Of a stretch of 64,000 nucleotides of DNA, positions 8,441 through 16,263 are shown one piece after another (the first letter of the stretch is position 1; every line of letters starts with the position of its first letter). The stretch is from contig NZ_AP022583.1 of assembly GCF_010731635.1 (NCBI RefSeq), positions 1,550,001 to 1,614,000 of the forward strand, in the 5' to 3' direction. The notes under the pieces were generated by a model, which was not told where the DNA came from, searched no databases, and was given only the letters and a program-made list of their open reading frames with translations. Position numbers and translations under genes: made by a program. This stretch comes from Mycobacterium noviomagense. GTDB taxonomy: Bacteria; Actinomycetota; Actinomycetes; Mycobacteriales; Mycobacteriaceae.

Positions 8441-8529
8441 CGGAGGCGAGAGGATTTGAACCTCCGGTCCCCGTTTAAGAGGACAACTCATTAGCAGTGA
8501 GTCCCATTCGGCCGCTCTGGCACGCCTCC
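8441..8529 (-). tRNA. tRNA-Ser (anticodon GCT)
   Basis: An 89-base class II cloverleaf on the minus strand has acceptor stem GGAGGCG/CGCCTCC, anticodon stem ACTCA/TGAGT with loop CTGCTAA, a long variable arm, and T-arm GGTTCAAATCC. It lies 41 bases upstream of tRNA-Arg on the same strand, probably co-transcribed. Confidence 0.95.
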
Positions 8530-8658
8530 TTGGACTTCCTGAGGGTACCTGAAAGCCGCCCGACCACAATGCCGGCCGTCCCCCGGCGCGCAGCGCTCAT
8601 CGGTTAGCTCCCGAGCCGCCCCGGCATACCGTGCGCAGCCTCGACATATGCTGTCGAA

Positions 8659-9741
8659 GTGACCGCCCGCCTACGCCCGGACCTGGCGGGCCTCCCAGCA
8701 TATGTGCCCGGCAAAACAGTGCCCGGCGCTATCAAGCTGGCCAGCAACGAGACGGTGTTCGGGCCACTGCCCAGCGTGCGGGCGGCCATCGAAAAAGCCA
8801 CCGACGTCGCCAACCGCTATCCGGACACTGGCTGCACGGAGCTCAAATCAGCGCTGGCCAGGCATCTCAATTCCCACAGCGACGCCGCCGGCTGGGCTCC
8901 CGAGCACATCGCTGTGGGCTGCGGTTCAGTGAGCCTGTGCCAGCAGTTGATCCAGATCACCGCGTCGCCTGGTGACGAGGTGGTGTATGGCTGGCGCAGC
9001 TTCGAGATCTACCCGTTGCAGGTCCGCGTCGCGGGCGCCACGTCGATCCAGGTGCCGCTGTCCGACCACGCCTTTGACCTGCATGCCATGCTCGCCGCGG
9101 TCACCGAGCGCACCCGCCTGGTCTTCGTGTGCAACCCCAACAATCCGACGTCGACCGTCGTCGATCCCGATGCGTTGGTCCGCTTTATCGAGGCGATGCC
9201 CTCTCATGTATTGATCGCTATCGACGAGGCCTACGTCGAGTATGTCCGCAACGGCATGCTGCCCGACAGCCTTGGGTTGGTCCGTTCGTATGGCAATGTC
9301 GTTGTACTGCGCACGTTTTCGAAGGCCTACGGGTTGGCCGGCTTGCGGATCGGCTATGCGGTTGGCCAGCCTGAGGTGATCGCCGCGCTGGACAAGGTGT
9401 ACGTGCCGTTCACCGTGACCAACGTCTCACAGGCGGCGGCGATCGCTTCGCTTGAAGCCGCCGACGAGCTGCTGGCCCGCACCGATGCCGTGGTCGCCGA
9501 GCGTGCCCGAGTCACTAGCGGATTGCGTGATGCCGGGTTCACGTTGCCGCCCTCGCAAGCCAACTTCGTCTGGTTGCCGCTGGGTGCGCGCACAGCCGAC
9601 TTCGTCGAGCAGGCTGCCGATGCACGGATCGTGGTCCGCCCGTACGGCAGCGACGGTGTCCGGGTCACGATCGGTGCACCGGAGGAAAACGACGCGCTGC
9701 TGCGGTTCGCGCAGAGCTGGATCCACAGGAGGAAGCAATGA
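8659..9741 (+). CDS. hisC2: Histidinol-phosphate / aromatic amino acid aminotransferase
   Basis: This 360-residue fold-type I PLP enzyme has the N-terminal KLASNE substrate loop, CNPNNPTST, the PLP-contacting IAIDEAYVEYV and the Schiff-base Lys222 in RTFSKAYGLAGLRIGYA. It moves an amino group between glutamate and histidinol phosphate or an aromatic 2-oxo acid. It matches the second HisC of mycobacteria (Rv3772), also beside these tRNA genes. The GTG at 8659 fits the family N-terminus. The next gene starts inside its stop codon (ATGA). Confidence 0.92.
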   Translation: MTARLRPDLAGLPAYVPGKTVPGAIKLASNETVFGPLPSVRAAIEKATDVANRYPDTGCTELKSALARHLNSHSDAAGWAPEHIAVGCGSVSLCQQLIQITASPGDEVVYGWRSFEIYPLQVRVAGATSIQVPLSDHAFDLHAMLAAVTERTRLVFVCNPNNPTSTVVDPDALVRFIEAMPSHVLIAIDEAYVEYVRNGMLPDSLGLVRSYGNVVVLRTFSKAYGLAGLRIGYAVGQPEVIAALDKVYVPFTVTNVSQAAAIASLEAADELLARTDAVVAERARVTSGLRDAGFTLPPSQANFVWLPLGARTADFVEQAADARIVVRPYGSDGVRVTIGAPEENDALLRFAQSWIHRRKQ

Positions 9742-10205
9742 GTGACGCGTTGACTCGCAAGAAGTTCACCGAATTCAAAGAGCGGGGCGGCCGCATTCCC
9801 GACGCCGAGCTCGACGACTATTGGTCCAGCCTGGCGCCGGCCACCATCGCGGACATGATCGGCGAGTGGAAGGGCGGCGAGTTCGGCACCGGACACCGCA
9901 TGAACGGGCGCCTGGAGAAGGCCCGCTGGTTCGGCAAGACCTTCACCTCAGCTTCCGACGTGCAGCCGCTGGTGTGCCTGGACGACGAGGGCAAGAAGTT
10001 CTCCAACGTCGAGATGGGCAAGGGCGAGGCCAGCCTGTGGATGGAGGAGTTCCGCGGCGAGGTCACCGCGACGATGGTCTACGACGGCCAACCCGTCCAC
10101 GACCACTTCAAGAAGATCGACGACCAGGCGGTCATGGGCATCATGAACGGCAAAGGTGTGCTGGATAACGGCCGCTATTACTACTTCTACCTGGAGCGGG
10201 TCTAA
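9738..10205 (+). CDS. GXWXG / DUF4334 domain protein
   Basis: The 155-residue soluble product has a GEWKGGEF motif (the GXWXG domain) near residue 42 and a C-terminal DUF4334-type region ending NGRYYYFYLERV. The function is unknown; members occur in many actinobacteria. Its ATG overlaps the hisC2 stop by four bases, so it is translationally coupled to hisC2, preceded by an AGGAGG ribosome binding site. Confidence 0.8.
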   Translation: MSDALTRKKFTEFKERGGRIPDAELDDYWSSLAPATIADMIGEWKGGEFGTGHRMNGRLEKARWFGKTFTSASDVQPLVCLDDEGKKFSNVEMGKGEASLWMEEFRGEVTATMVYDGQPVHDHFKKIDDQAVMGIMNGKGVLDNGRYYYFYLERV

Positions 10206-10211
10206 GGGTCC

Positions 10212-10304
10212 GCTGACCGCGTCGACTCTGCGGTGACCGCATCGACTCTGCGGTGGTGGCGCGCATTCGGCCGAAATCACGCCACCAGCGCAGAATCGTC
10301 GAGC
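10212..10304. repeat. Intergenic hairpin-forming repeat with GTCGACTCTGCG arms
   Basis: Between convergent genes lie two direct copies of CGACTCTGCGGTG and, further on, an inverted partner (CACGCCACCAGCGCAGAATCG), so the region can fold into a long imperfect hairpin. The GTCGACTCTGCG core also forms the ends of the elements at 33292 and 42618, suggesting one dispersed repeat family. It may also terminate transcription of both neighbours. Confidence 0.55.
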
Positions 10305-10315
10305 GGGCCAAGGCG

Positions 10316-10900
10316 TTACTGGGCAGGTTGGCGGCCGGTGAACGCGATCAGCCGGTCCAGCGGGCTGGCATCCGCGGGCACATCGACCGGCTGATCGAAG
10401 CCCACCTTTGACCTGCCCTGCGGCGTGATGATCTTTTGCGCCAGCTCAAGCACGTATTCGGCCAGCGAATCCGCGACGTCGACGTCGTATCCGGTGGCCC
10501 TGGCGTAGTCCGACGCGTGCACCAGCAATTCGATCGCCAGCACGCCGGCGAACACTTTTGCTGGAGTTTCGTTGTCGCCCAGTTTCAGGGTGCCCTGCAG
10601 GCCGTGGCGATGCCACGCATCCAGCGCCGGCCGGGCCGCGGCGACCACCTGGCGTTCCACCGAGTCGTCGGCTTGCCGTGGCGGAAACTCCGCGCCCACC
10701 ACGCCTCCGATAGTCGTAATGGAGTTCAGCAGGTGATCGGTCAACTTCGCCACGTCGAACTCTGAGCACGGCGTCGGGCGCGACAGGTCGTCGCTGGATA
10801 TCCGATGCAAGACCCGTTGCAGCACGCCCAGCGCTTCTTCAGCGCTGTCGAGTTCGTCAGTCGGTGGGGAATCAGGTCCGGGTCGCAGATCAGACGGCAT
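10316..10900 (-). CDS. TIGR03086/mycothiol-dependent DinB-fold metal-binding protein (Rv3773c-like)
   Basis: The 194-residue helical-bundle protein has the family's signature: RPTPCSEFDVAKLTDHLLNS near residue 42 and AIELLVHASDYARATG near residue 122. The histidines of these motifs (TDHLL and LVHAS) would bind a metal. Related domains are found in maleylpyruvate isomerase and other mycothiol-dependent enzymes. The substrate is unknown. It is divergent from echA21 with only 23 bases between the starts, so promoters overlap. Confidence 0.8.
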   Translation of the reverse strand: MPSDLRPGPDSPPTDELDSAEEALGVLQRVLHRISSDDLSRPTPCSEFDVAKLTDHLLNSITTIGGVVGAEFPPRQADDSVERQVVAAARPALDAWHRHGLQGTLKLGDNETPAKVFAGVLAIELLVHASDYARATGYDVDVADSLAEYVLELAQKIITPQGRSKVGFDQPVDVPADASPLDRLIAFTGRQPAQ

Positions 10901-10923
10901 GCCCGTAACGCTACGGTCTGGGT

Positions 10924-11748
10924 ATGGGCGACTCGTGCGAATCCGTCACCATCGAAACCAAGGACCAGGTCGCGCAGGTGACGCTGATCGGGCCGGGCAA
11001 GGGCAATGCGATGGGACCCGCGTTCTGGTCGGAGCTGCCGGAGGTGTTTGCCGCGCTGGACGCCGACCGCGACGTGCGGGCGATCGTCATGACCGGGTCT
11101 GGCCGCAATTTCAGTTACGGCCTCGATGTGCCGGCGATGGGCGGGACCTTCACTTCGCTGCTGGCCGACGGTGCGCTGGCCGGCCCGCGCGCCGACTTTC
11201 ACGCCGAGATCCAGCGAATGCAGAACGCGATCAACGCGGTCGCCGACTGCCGGACCCCCACGATCGCCTCGGTGCACGGCTGGTGCATTGGCGGCGGCGT
11301 CGACCTAATATCCGCGGTGGATATCCGCTACGCCAGCGCCGACGCGAAATTCTCGGTGCGCGAGGTGAAGCTGGCCATCGTCGCCGACGTGGGGAGTCTC
11401 GCCCGGCTGCCGCTGATCTTGAACGACGGACACCTGCGGGAGCTCGCGCTGACCGGTAAAGACATCGACGCGGCCCGCGCCCAGAAAATCGGTCTGGTCA
11501 ACGACGTGTACGACGACGCCGACGCCTGCCTGGCCGCCGCACACGCCACCGCCGCTGAGATCGCTGCCAATCCGCCGCTGGCCGTCCGCGGGATCAAGGA
11601 TGTCCTTGACCAGCAACGGTTTTCGCGGGTATCGGAAAGCCTGCGCTATGTCGCGGCGTGGAACGCGGCCTTCCTGCCGTCCAAAGATCTGACCGAGGGC
11701 ATCTCGGCGACGTTCGAGAAGCGGCCGCCGCAGTTCACCGGCGAATAG
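10924..11748 (+). CDS. echA21: Enoyl-CoA hydratase/isomerase family protein
   Basis: The 274-residue crotonase-fold protein has the oxyanion-hole segments NFSYGLDVPAMGG and GWCIGGGVDLISAVDIRYAS. The acidic residues in FSVREVKLAIVADVGSLARLP match the Glu and Asp pair of delta3,5-delta2,4-dienoyl-CoA isomerases better than the two glutamates of true enoyl-CoA hydratases. A dienoyl-CoA isomerase role in fatty-acid breakdown is therefore plausible. The position between Rv3773c-like and lipE genes matches H37Rv echA21. Confidence 0.9.
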   Translation: MGDSCESVTIETKDQVAQVTLIGPGKGNAMGPAFWSELPEVFAALDADRDVRAIVMTGSGRNFSYGLDVPAMGGTFTSLLADGALAGPRADFHAEIQRMQNAINAVADCRTPTIASVHGWCIGGGVDLISAVDIRYASADAKFSVREVKLAIVADVGSLARLPLILNDGHLRELALTGKDIDAARAQKIGLVNDVYDDADACLAAAHATAAEIAANPPLAVRGIKDVLDQQRFSRVSESLRYVAAWNAAFLPSKDLTEGISATFEKRPPQFTGE

Positions 11749-11786
11749 CGCGATTCGCCGCAGCGCCGGCCGGGAACACTGCGGCT

Positions 11787-11975
11787 ATGTCTACCTATCG
11801 AGTGATCAACCCGCAGGGCGAGGTCGTCGCCACCAAGGACATCGCCAGCGCCGAGGACGCCCACGCCTGGCTCGTCGACACCGTGGGCGACAAGGAGGAG
11901 CTGGGCTGGCGGATGGAAGTCAACATCGACGGCGACTGGCGGTTCTTCGACCAGACCGACGGCGACCGTCCGTAG
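11787..11975 (+). CDS. Small conserved-looking soluble protein, function unknown
   Basis: The 62-residue acidic product starts at ATG 11787 (MSTYRVINPQGEVVATKDIA) and ends GDWRFFDQTDGDRP. It looks like one compact beta-alpha-beta domain with no signal or membrane segment. The frame extends further upstream, but the extension overlaps echA21 and has no family-like character. It sits 38 bases after echA21 and 46 before lipE, in the same direction, so it may belong to one transcript. Confidence 0.7.
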   Translation: MSTYRVINPQGEVVATKDIASAEDAHAWLVDTVGDKEELGWRMEVNIDGDWRFFDQTDGDRP

Positions 11976-12021
11976 CCGGGGCGCAGCCAGCGGCGCCAGC
12001 TGCACACGTACCCTGACGGAC

Positions 12022-13275
12022 GTGACCGACCCAGGCCTGCTCGAAGGCAGGATCCGCGTCCCGGCCGACCTCGACGCCGTCACGGCCGTCGGCGAAGAAG
12101 ACCACTCCGAGATCGACTCCGCCGCTGTCGACCGGATCTGGCAGGCAGTACGCCATTGGTATCAGGCGGGCATGCACCCGGCGATCCAGCTCTGCCTGCG
12201 CCACAACGGGAAAGTCGTGCTCAACCGCGCCATCGGGCACGGCTGGGGCAATGCGCCGACCGATCCGCCCGACGCCCAGAAGGTGCCGGTCACGACCGAA
12301 ACACCGTTCTGCGCTTATTCGGCGGCCAAGGCGATCACCAGCACCGTCGTCCACATGCTCGTCGAACGAGGTTGCTTCTCCCTCGACGACCGGGTCTGCC
12401 AGTACCTGCCCAGCTACACCAGTCACGGCAAAGACCGCACCACGATCCGGCATGTGATGACCCACAGCGCCGGTGTCCCGTTCGCGCCCAAGCGCCGACC
12501 CGACGTCACCCGTGTCGATGACAGTGAATACGCGCGCGAACAGCTGGGCGAGCTGCGCCCGCTGTACCGGCCGGGGCTGGTCCATCTCTACCACGGCCTG
12601 ACGTGGGGCCCGTTGATGCGGGAAATCGTCTCCGCGGCCGCCGGAAAGAACATCCGCGAGATCCTGGCTGCCGAGATCCTCGATCCGCTCGGCTTCCGCT
12701 GGACGAATTACGGTGTTGCGCCGCAAGATGTTTCACTGGTCGCGCCGAGCCACGCCACTGGTAAGCCGCTGCCGGCGCCGATCGCTGCGGCATTCCGCAA
12801 GGCGATCGGCGGAACAGTGCACCAGATCATCCCGTACACGAACAGACCAGAATTCCTCACCTGTGTACTGCCGTCGTCCAACACCGTGTCGACGGCCGAC
12901 GAACTGTCTCGGTTCGCTGAAATGCTGCGCCGCGGTGGGGAACTCGACGGCGTGCGGATCATGCAGCCGGAAACACTTCATGCTGCGGTGAAGGAATGCC
13001 GGCGGTTGCGACCCGACATCGCAACCGGAGGCAAGCCGCTGCGCTGGGGCACCGGGTACATGCTGGGCTCGAGGCGGTTCGGTCCGTTCGGGCGCGACGC
13101 TCCGGCCGCGTTCGGTCATACCGGGCTGGTGAACATCGCGGTGTGGACGGACCCGGAGCGCAAGCTTGCGGCCGGTCTTATCAGCAGCGGCAAACCGGGC
13201 AGAGACCCCGAAGCCAAACGCTACATCGCTGTTTTGGACCGCATCACAGCAGAAATTCCGCGTTCAACGGGCTAG
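12022..13275 (+). CDS. lipE: Beta-lactamase-fold esterase/lipase
   Basis: The 417-residue protein has a serine beta-lactamase/esterase VIII fold. The nucleophile motif is SAAK (CAYSAAKAIT), where Ser and Lys activate each other, and a Tyr-containing YHGLTWG is the second active-site element. There is no signal peptide. Such enzymes hydrolyse short-chain esters. Length and position match H37Rv LipE (Rv3775). The GTG at 12022 gives the expected N-terminus. The downstream gene follows after 38 bases. Confidence 0.88.
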   Translation: MTDPGLLEGRIRVPADLDAVTAVGEEDHSEIDSAAVDRIWQAVRHWYQAGMHPAIQLCLRHNGKVVLNRAIGHGWGNAPTDPPDAQKVPVTTETPFCAYSAAKAITSTVVHMLVERGCFSLDDRVCQYLPSYTSHGKDRTTIRHVMTHSAGVPFAPKRRPDVTRVDDSEYAREQLGELRPLYRPGLVHLYHGLTWGPLMREIVSAAAGKNIREILAAEILDPLGFRWTNYGVAPQDVSLVAPSHATGKPLPAPIAAAFRKAIGGTVHQIIPYTNRPEFLTCVLPSSNTVSTADELSRFAEMLRRGGELDGVRIMQPETLHAAVKECRRLRPDIATGGKPLRWGTGYMLGSRRFGPFGRDAPAAFGHTGLVNIAVWTDPERKLAAGLISSGKPGRDPEAKRYIAVLDRITAEIPRSTG

Positions 13276-13313
13276 CGGTTTGTCCGCTGGCCGTGGGGGC
13301 AACCCAGATTGGC

Positions 13314-14420
13314 ATGGATTCCCAACGCTTCCGTGAACTCTTGGAGATGGCCGGACCGTTCGCATCGGTCTACTTCGAGGACTCGCATGACACCCAGGAC
13401 GCCGCCACCCAGCTCGAGCTGAGATGGCGCGGGCTGCGGGAGGAACTCGTCGATCAGGGCGTCGATGAATCGGTCGTTGCGGACATGGAGCGCGCCGTCA
13501 TGGACCTGCGGCCACCGATCGGCCGTAGCGGTCGCGGGGTCATCGCCGGCGCCGACGGGGTCGTGCTCAACGAGCATCTGCTGCGCCCACCCGCTACGCA
13601 GATCGTGCGGGTATCGGAGCTGCCCTACCTCGTCCCAGTCGTCGAGCACGGCTTCGAGTACCCCAACTACATTCTGGTGGCGGTCGACCACACCGGCGCC
13701 GACCTCACCATCCACGTCGACGGCCGGCTGCGCTCCGAAACCGTCGACGGCGCAGGCTATCCCGTGCACAAGGCCGCCGGCGCCGAAACCGCGGGATACG
13801 GCGACCCGCAGCTGCGTACCGACGAAGCCGCGCGCAAGAATGTGCGCGCCGTCGCCGACCGCGTCGCGGAATTGGTCGACGGCACCGGGGCCGAAGCGGT
13901 TTTCGTGGTCGGCGAGGTGCGCTCTCGTTCGGACCTACTGGCGGCCCTGCCGGAACGGATCGCCGACCGGGCGGTAGCGCTAGAAGTCGGTGCGCGGCAC
14001 AGCGGTCACGACTTCGACGAAGTGCAGCACGCTATCGAGGCTGAGCTGCTCAAACGCCGACTTGCGGTGATCGACGATGCAGCGCAACGTTTTTCGGCTG
14101 AAATCGGGCGGGCATCCGGCCTGGCTGCCGAAGGGCTCGGCCCTGTCTGTTCGGCGCTGCGCCAAGGTGCGGTGGACACCTTGATCATCGGCGACATCGG
14201 GGACGCCACAGTGGTCGCCGACGAGAAGCTCACTACCCTAGCGCCGAACGCGGAAGTGCTCTCCGAGCAGGGCGAGGCGCCGGCCAAGACGCTACGGGCC
14301 GACGAGGCACTGCCGATGTTCGCGATACGGATCGGAGCATCGCTGATACGCACCGACGAGCGCATCGCCCCAGCTGACGGTATCGGCGCGGTGCTGCGCT
14401 ATGCGCCGACGCTGCACTGA
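13314..14420 (+). CDS. Rv2629-like protein of the bacterial aeRF1-related (Balon) family
   Basis: I start at ATG 13314 (368 residues); the longer open frame upstream overlaps lipE. The sequence matches the Rv2629 pattern throughout: MAGPFASVYFEDSHDTQDA at the N-terminus, VAVDHTGADL, GYPVHKAAGAETAGYGD, VFVVGEVRSRSDLL and a C-terminal eL30-like domain with DTLIIGDIGDATVV. This family resembles archaeo-eukaryotic release factor 1; the related Balon protein of Psychrobacter and a mycobacterial homolog were shown to bind idle ribosomal A sites as hibernation factors. A ribosome-protection role here is inferred from family. This locus differs from that of Rv2629, so it is probably a second paralog. 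Confidence 0.85.
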   Translation: MDSQRFRELLEMAGPFASVYFEDSHDTQDAATQLELRWRGLREELVDQGVDESVVADMERAVMDLRPPIGRSGRGVIAGADGVVLNEHLLRPPATQIVRVSELPYLVPVVEHGFEYPNYILVAVDHTGADLTIHVDGRLRSETVDGAGYPVHKAAGAETAGYGDPQLRTDEAARKNVRAVADRVAELVDGTGAEAVFVVGEVRSRSDLLAALPERIADRAVALEVGARHSGHDFDEVQHAIEAELLKRRLAVIDDAAQRFSAEIGRASGLAAEGLGPVCSALRQGAVDTLIIGDIGDATVVADEKLTTLAPNAEVLSEQGEAPAKTLRADEALPMFAIRIGASLIRTDERIAPADGIGAVLRYAPTLH

Positions 14421-14493
14421 TCCCTCCGACGCGTCGCGAAACAGACGCCAGGGTCGTGAATCCGGACCTAACCGCAACCGCTACTTCTGTCGC

Positions 14494-14521
14494 GCGACAC
14501 AGCGGTGGCGACACAGCGGTG
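14494..14521. repeat. 14-bp tandem duplication at the 3' end of tRNA-Ser
   Basis: GCGACACAGCGGTG occurs twice in a row, the second copy running into the tRNA acceptor end. The acceptor sequence GGTGGCG is thereby present at 14504-14510 and again at 14518-14524. It may be replication slippage or a trace of integration at the tRNA 3' end. Confidence 0.7.
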
Positions 14522-14603
14522 GCGGAGGGATTTGAACCCCCGGACGGTTTTAGCCGTCTCTCGCTTTCAAGGCGAGTGCATTAGGCCGCTCTGCCACGCC
14601 ACC
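14517..14603 (-). tRNA. tRNA-Ser (anticodon TGA)
   Basis: An 87-base class II cloverleaf on the minus strand has acceptor stem GGTGGCG/CGCCACC, anticodon stem CTCGC/GCGAG with loop CTTGAAA, a long variable arm, and T-arm GGTTCAAATCC. Confidence 0.95.
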
Positions 14604-14624
14604 GTCGACAAGCGTAACGGTGCG

Positions 14625-15143
14625 TCAGACCCGCGCGATCCTCGCCGACTGGCTCGGGAGCTTCAGCCCCGCGCTGATCCGTCGGCAGTTTTCCCCGATC
14701 GCGGCCATCTGGGCCCGCGACAATTGTCCGAGGAAATAGCTCCGCACACCCTGGGCGTAGGTGGCCATGGCCTCCTGCGCCACGGTGCGGCCCTCTTCGG
14801 TGATCGTGGCCACCACGCCTCGCCGGTCATTGGGGCAATTGCCACGACGCACCAGCCCCTGTGCTTCCAGGCGACGGATCTGTCGGGTCAGCCGGCTGGG
14901 CAGCGACGGCAACGCTTCGGCCAGATCACCCATCCGGGCCGAGCCGCCGTCGGCGTTGTCAAGGATGTCGAGCACCCGCACGTCCGAGAGCGACAGCTGA
15001 TGTGCCTCGGTCAACCGGCGGTTCAGCGTCACGTACACCCGCACAGCGCAGTCGAGGAAGTTCTGCCACGATTTCTGCTCAGCGATATCAAGCCCCGGCA
15101 TGTCACCGGGGGTTCGGCCGCCGATCAGGCTGCGGCTCGCCAT
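14625..15143 (-). CDS. MarR-family transcriptional regulator
   Basis: The 172-residue product has the MarR layout: an N-terminal dimerisation helix, LSLSDVRVLDIL, a winged helix-turn-helix (RMGDLAEALPSLPSRLTRQIRRLEAQGLVRRG) and the wing PNDRRGVVATITEEGR. It is divergently oriented from the quinone oxidoreductase at 15210 with 66 bases between starts. MarR proteins commonly repress the divergent neighbour and are released by phenolic or oxidised ligands, so control of that oxidoreductase is a reasonable inference. Confidence 0.88.
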   Translation of the reverse strand: MASRSLIGGRTPGDMPGLDIAEQKSWQNFLDCAVRVYVTLNRRLTEAHQLSLSDVRVLDILDNADGGSARMGDLAEALPSLPSRLTRQIRRLEAQGLVRRGNCPNDRRGVVATITEEGRTVAQEAMATYAQGVRSYFLGQLSRAQMAAIGENCRRISAGLKLPSQSARIARV

Positions 15144-15209
15144 CCCGTAATGCTATGCGACGCATCGTCTCTGGAACAGCCCAAATCCGCTGGTAGTAGC
15201 CTGTCGACC

Positions 15210-16187
15210 ATGTATGCGATCGTCGCCGACTCCGCCGGTCAACTTGTGTGGCAGGAGGTCCCTGACCTGCAGCCGGGCCCCGATGAGGTCCTGGTCAAGG
15301 TCGCCGCCGCCGGCGTCAACCGCGCCGACGTGCTGCAGGCGGCCGGCCATTACCCGCCTCCACCCGGAGCCAGCGAGATCATCGGCATGGAAGTGGCCGG
15401 GGTTGTCGCCGCGGTGGGCGAGCATGCCGGCGACTGGGCCGCCGGGCAAGAAGTCTGCGCTTTGCTGGCCGGCGGCGGCTACGCCGAATACGTCGCTGTT
15501 CCCGCTGGTCAGGTGATGCCGATTCCTGACGGGGTAGAGCTGCGCGACGCCGCCGGGCTGCCCGAGGTGGCGTGCACGGTGTGGTCGAACCTCGTGCTGA
15601 CCGCGGATTTGAGCGCCGGCCAGCTACTGCTGATCCACGGCGGCGCCAGCGGGGTGGGCACGCATGCGATCCAGGTGGCCCGGGCGCTGGGCGCCCGGGT
15701 GGCGATCACCGCAGGTTCCCCGGCCAAGCTGCAACTGTGTCGCGAGCTGGGCGCGGAGATCACCATCGCCTACCGCGACGAGGACTTCGTGACGCGGCTG
15801 CGGGAGGCCACCGACGGTGCCGGCGCCGACGTGATCCTCGACATCATGGGTGCCGCCTACCTGGACCGCAACCTCGACGCGCTGGCCAGCGACGGGCAGC
15901 TGATCGTCATCGGCTTGCAGGGCGGGGTGAAGGGTGAACTCAACCTGGGCAAGCTTGTCAGCAAACGCGCACGGGTCATCGGGACCGCATTGCGGGGCCG
16001 ACCGGTGTCCGGGCCGAACGGCAAGAGCGTCATCGTCGAGGCGGTGGTCAAGTCGGTGTGGCCGATGATTGCTGACGGACGGGTCCGGCCGATCATCGGA
16101 GCGGTGATGCCGATCCAGCAGGCCGCCGACGCGCATCAGCTGCTGTCGTCGGGACGGGTGGCCGGCAAGATCGTGCTGACCGTTTAG
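15210..16187 (+). CDS. NAD(P)H-quinone oxidoreductase, Rv3777-like (PIG3/QOR type)
   Basis: The ATG at 15210 (MYAIVADSAGQ) gives 325 residues; a longer frame runs through the MarR and tRNA genes and is not real. The protein has a GroES-like domain (AGVNRADVLQAAGHYPPPPG), then the NADPH-binding HGGASGVG near residue 150, and no zinc ligands. It should reduce quinones with NADPH. The divergent MarR gene may regulate it. It corresponds in position to Rv3777. A strong hairpin directly follows the stop. Confidence 0.88.
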   Translation: MYAIVADSAGQLVWQEVPDLQPGPDEVLVKVAAAGVNRADVLQAAGHYPPPPGASEIIGMEVAGVVAAVGEHAGDWAAGQEVCALLAGGGYAEYVAVPAGQVMPIPDGVELRDAAGLPEVACTVWSNLVLTADLSAGQLLLIHGGASGVGTHAIQVARALGARVAITAGSPAKLQLCRELGAEITIAYRDEDFVTRLREATDGAGADVILDIMGAAYLDRNLDALASDGQLIVIGLQGGVKGELNLGKLVSKRARVIGTALRGRPVSGPNGKSVIVEAVVKSVWPMIADGRVRPIIGAVMPIQQAADAHQLLSSGRVAGKIVLTV

Positions 16188-16188
16188 C

Positions 16189-16248
16189 GCGACCAGACGC
16201 AAAAGCCCCTGACACGCCGCGCGTTCGGGGGCTTTTGCGTCTGCTCGC
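16189..16248. terminator. Long hairpin terminator between convergent genes, copy 1 of a repeated stem
   Basis: A 21-bp stem (GCGACCAGACGCAAAAGCCCC with its near-perfect complement, one mismatch) lies between convergent genes. The same arm, as GCGAGCAGACGCAAAAGCCC, occurs at 52628. The T-run and A-run in the stem allow it to act in both directions. Confidence 0.75.
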
Positions 16249-16263
16249 CCACTAACCCACCGA

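Noticed and set aside
12996..13313. Upstream extension of the Balon-like gene
   Set aside because: It lies within lipE in another frame; the family-like start is ATG 13314.
14505..15209. 235-residue extension of the Rv3777-like oxidoreductase
   Set aside because: It runs through tRNA-Ser and the MarR gene on the opposite strand; the proper start is 15210.
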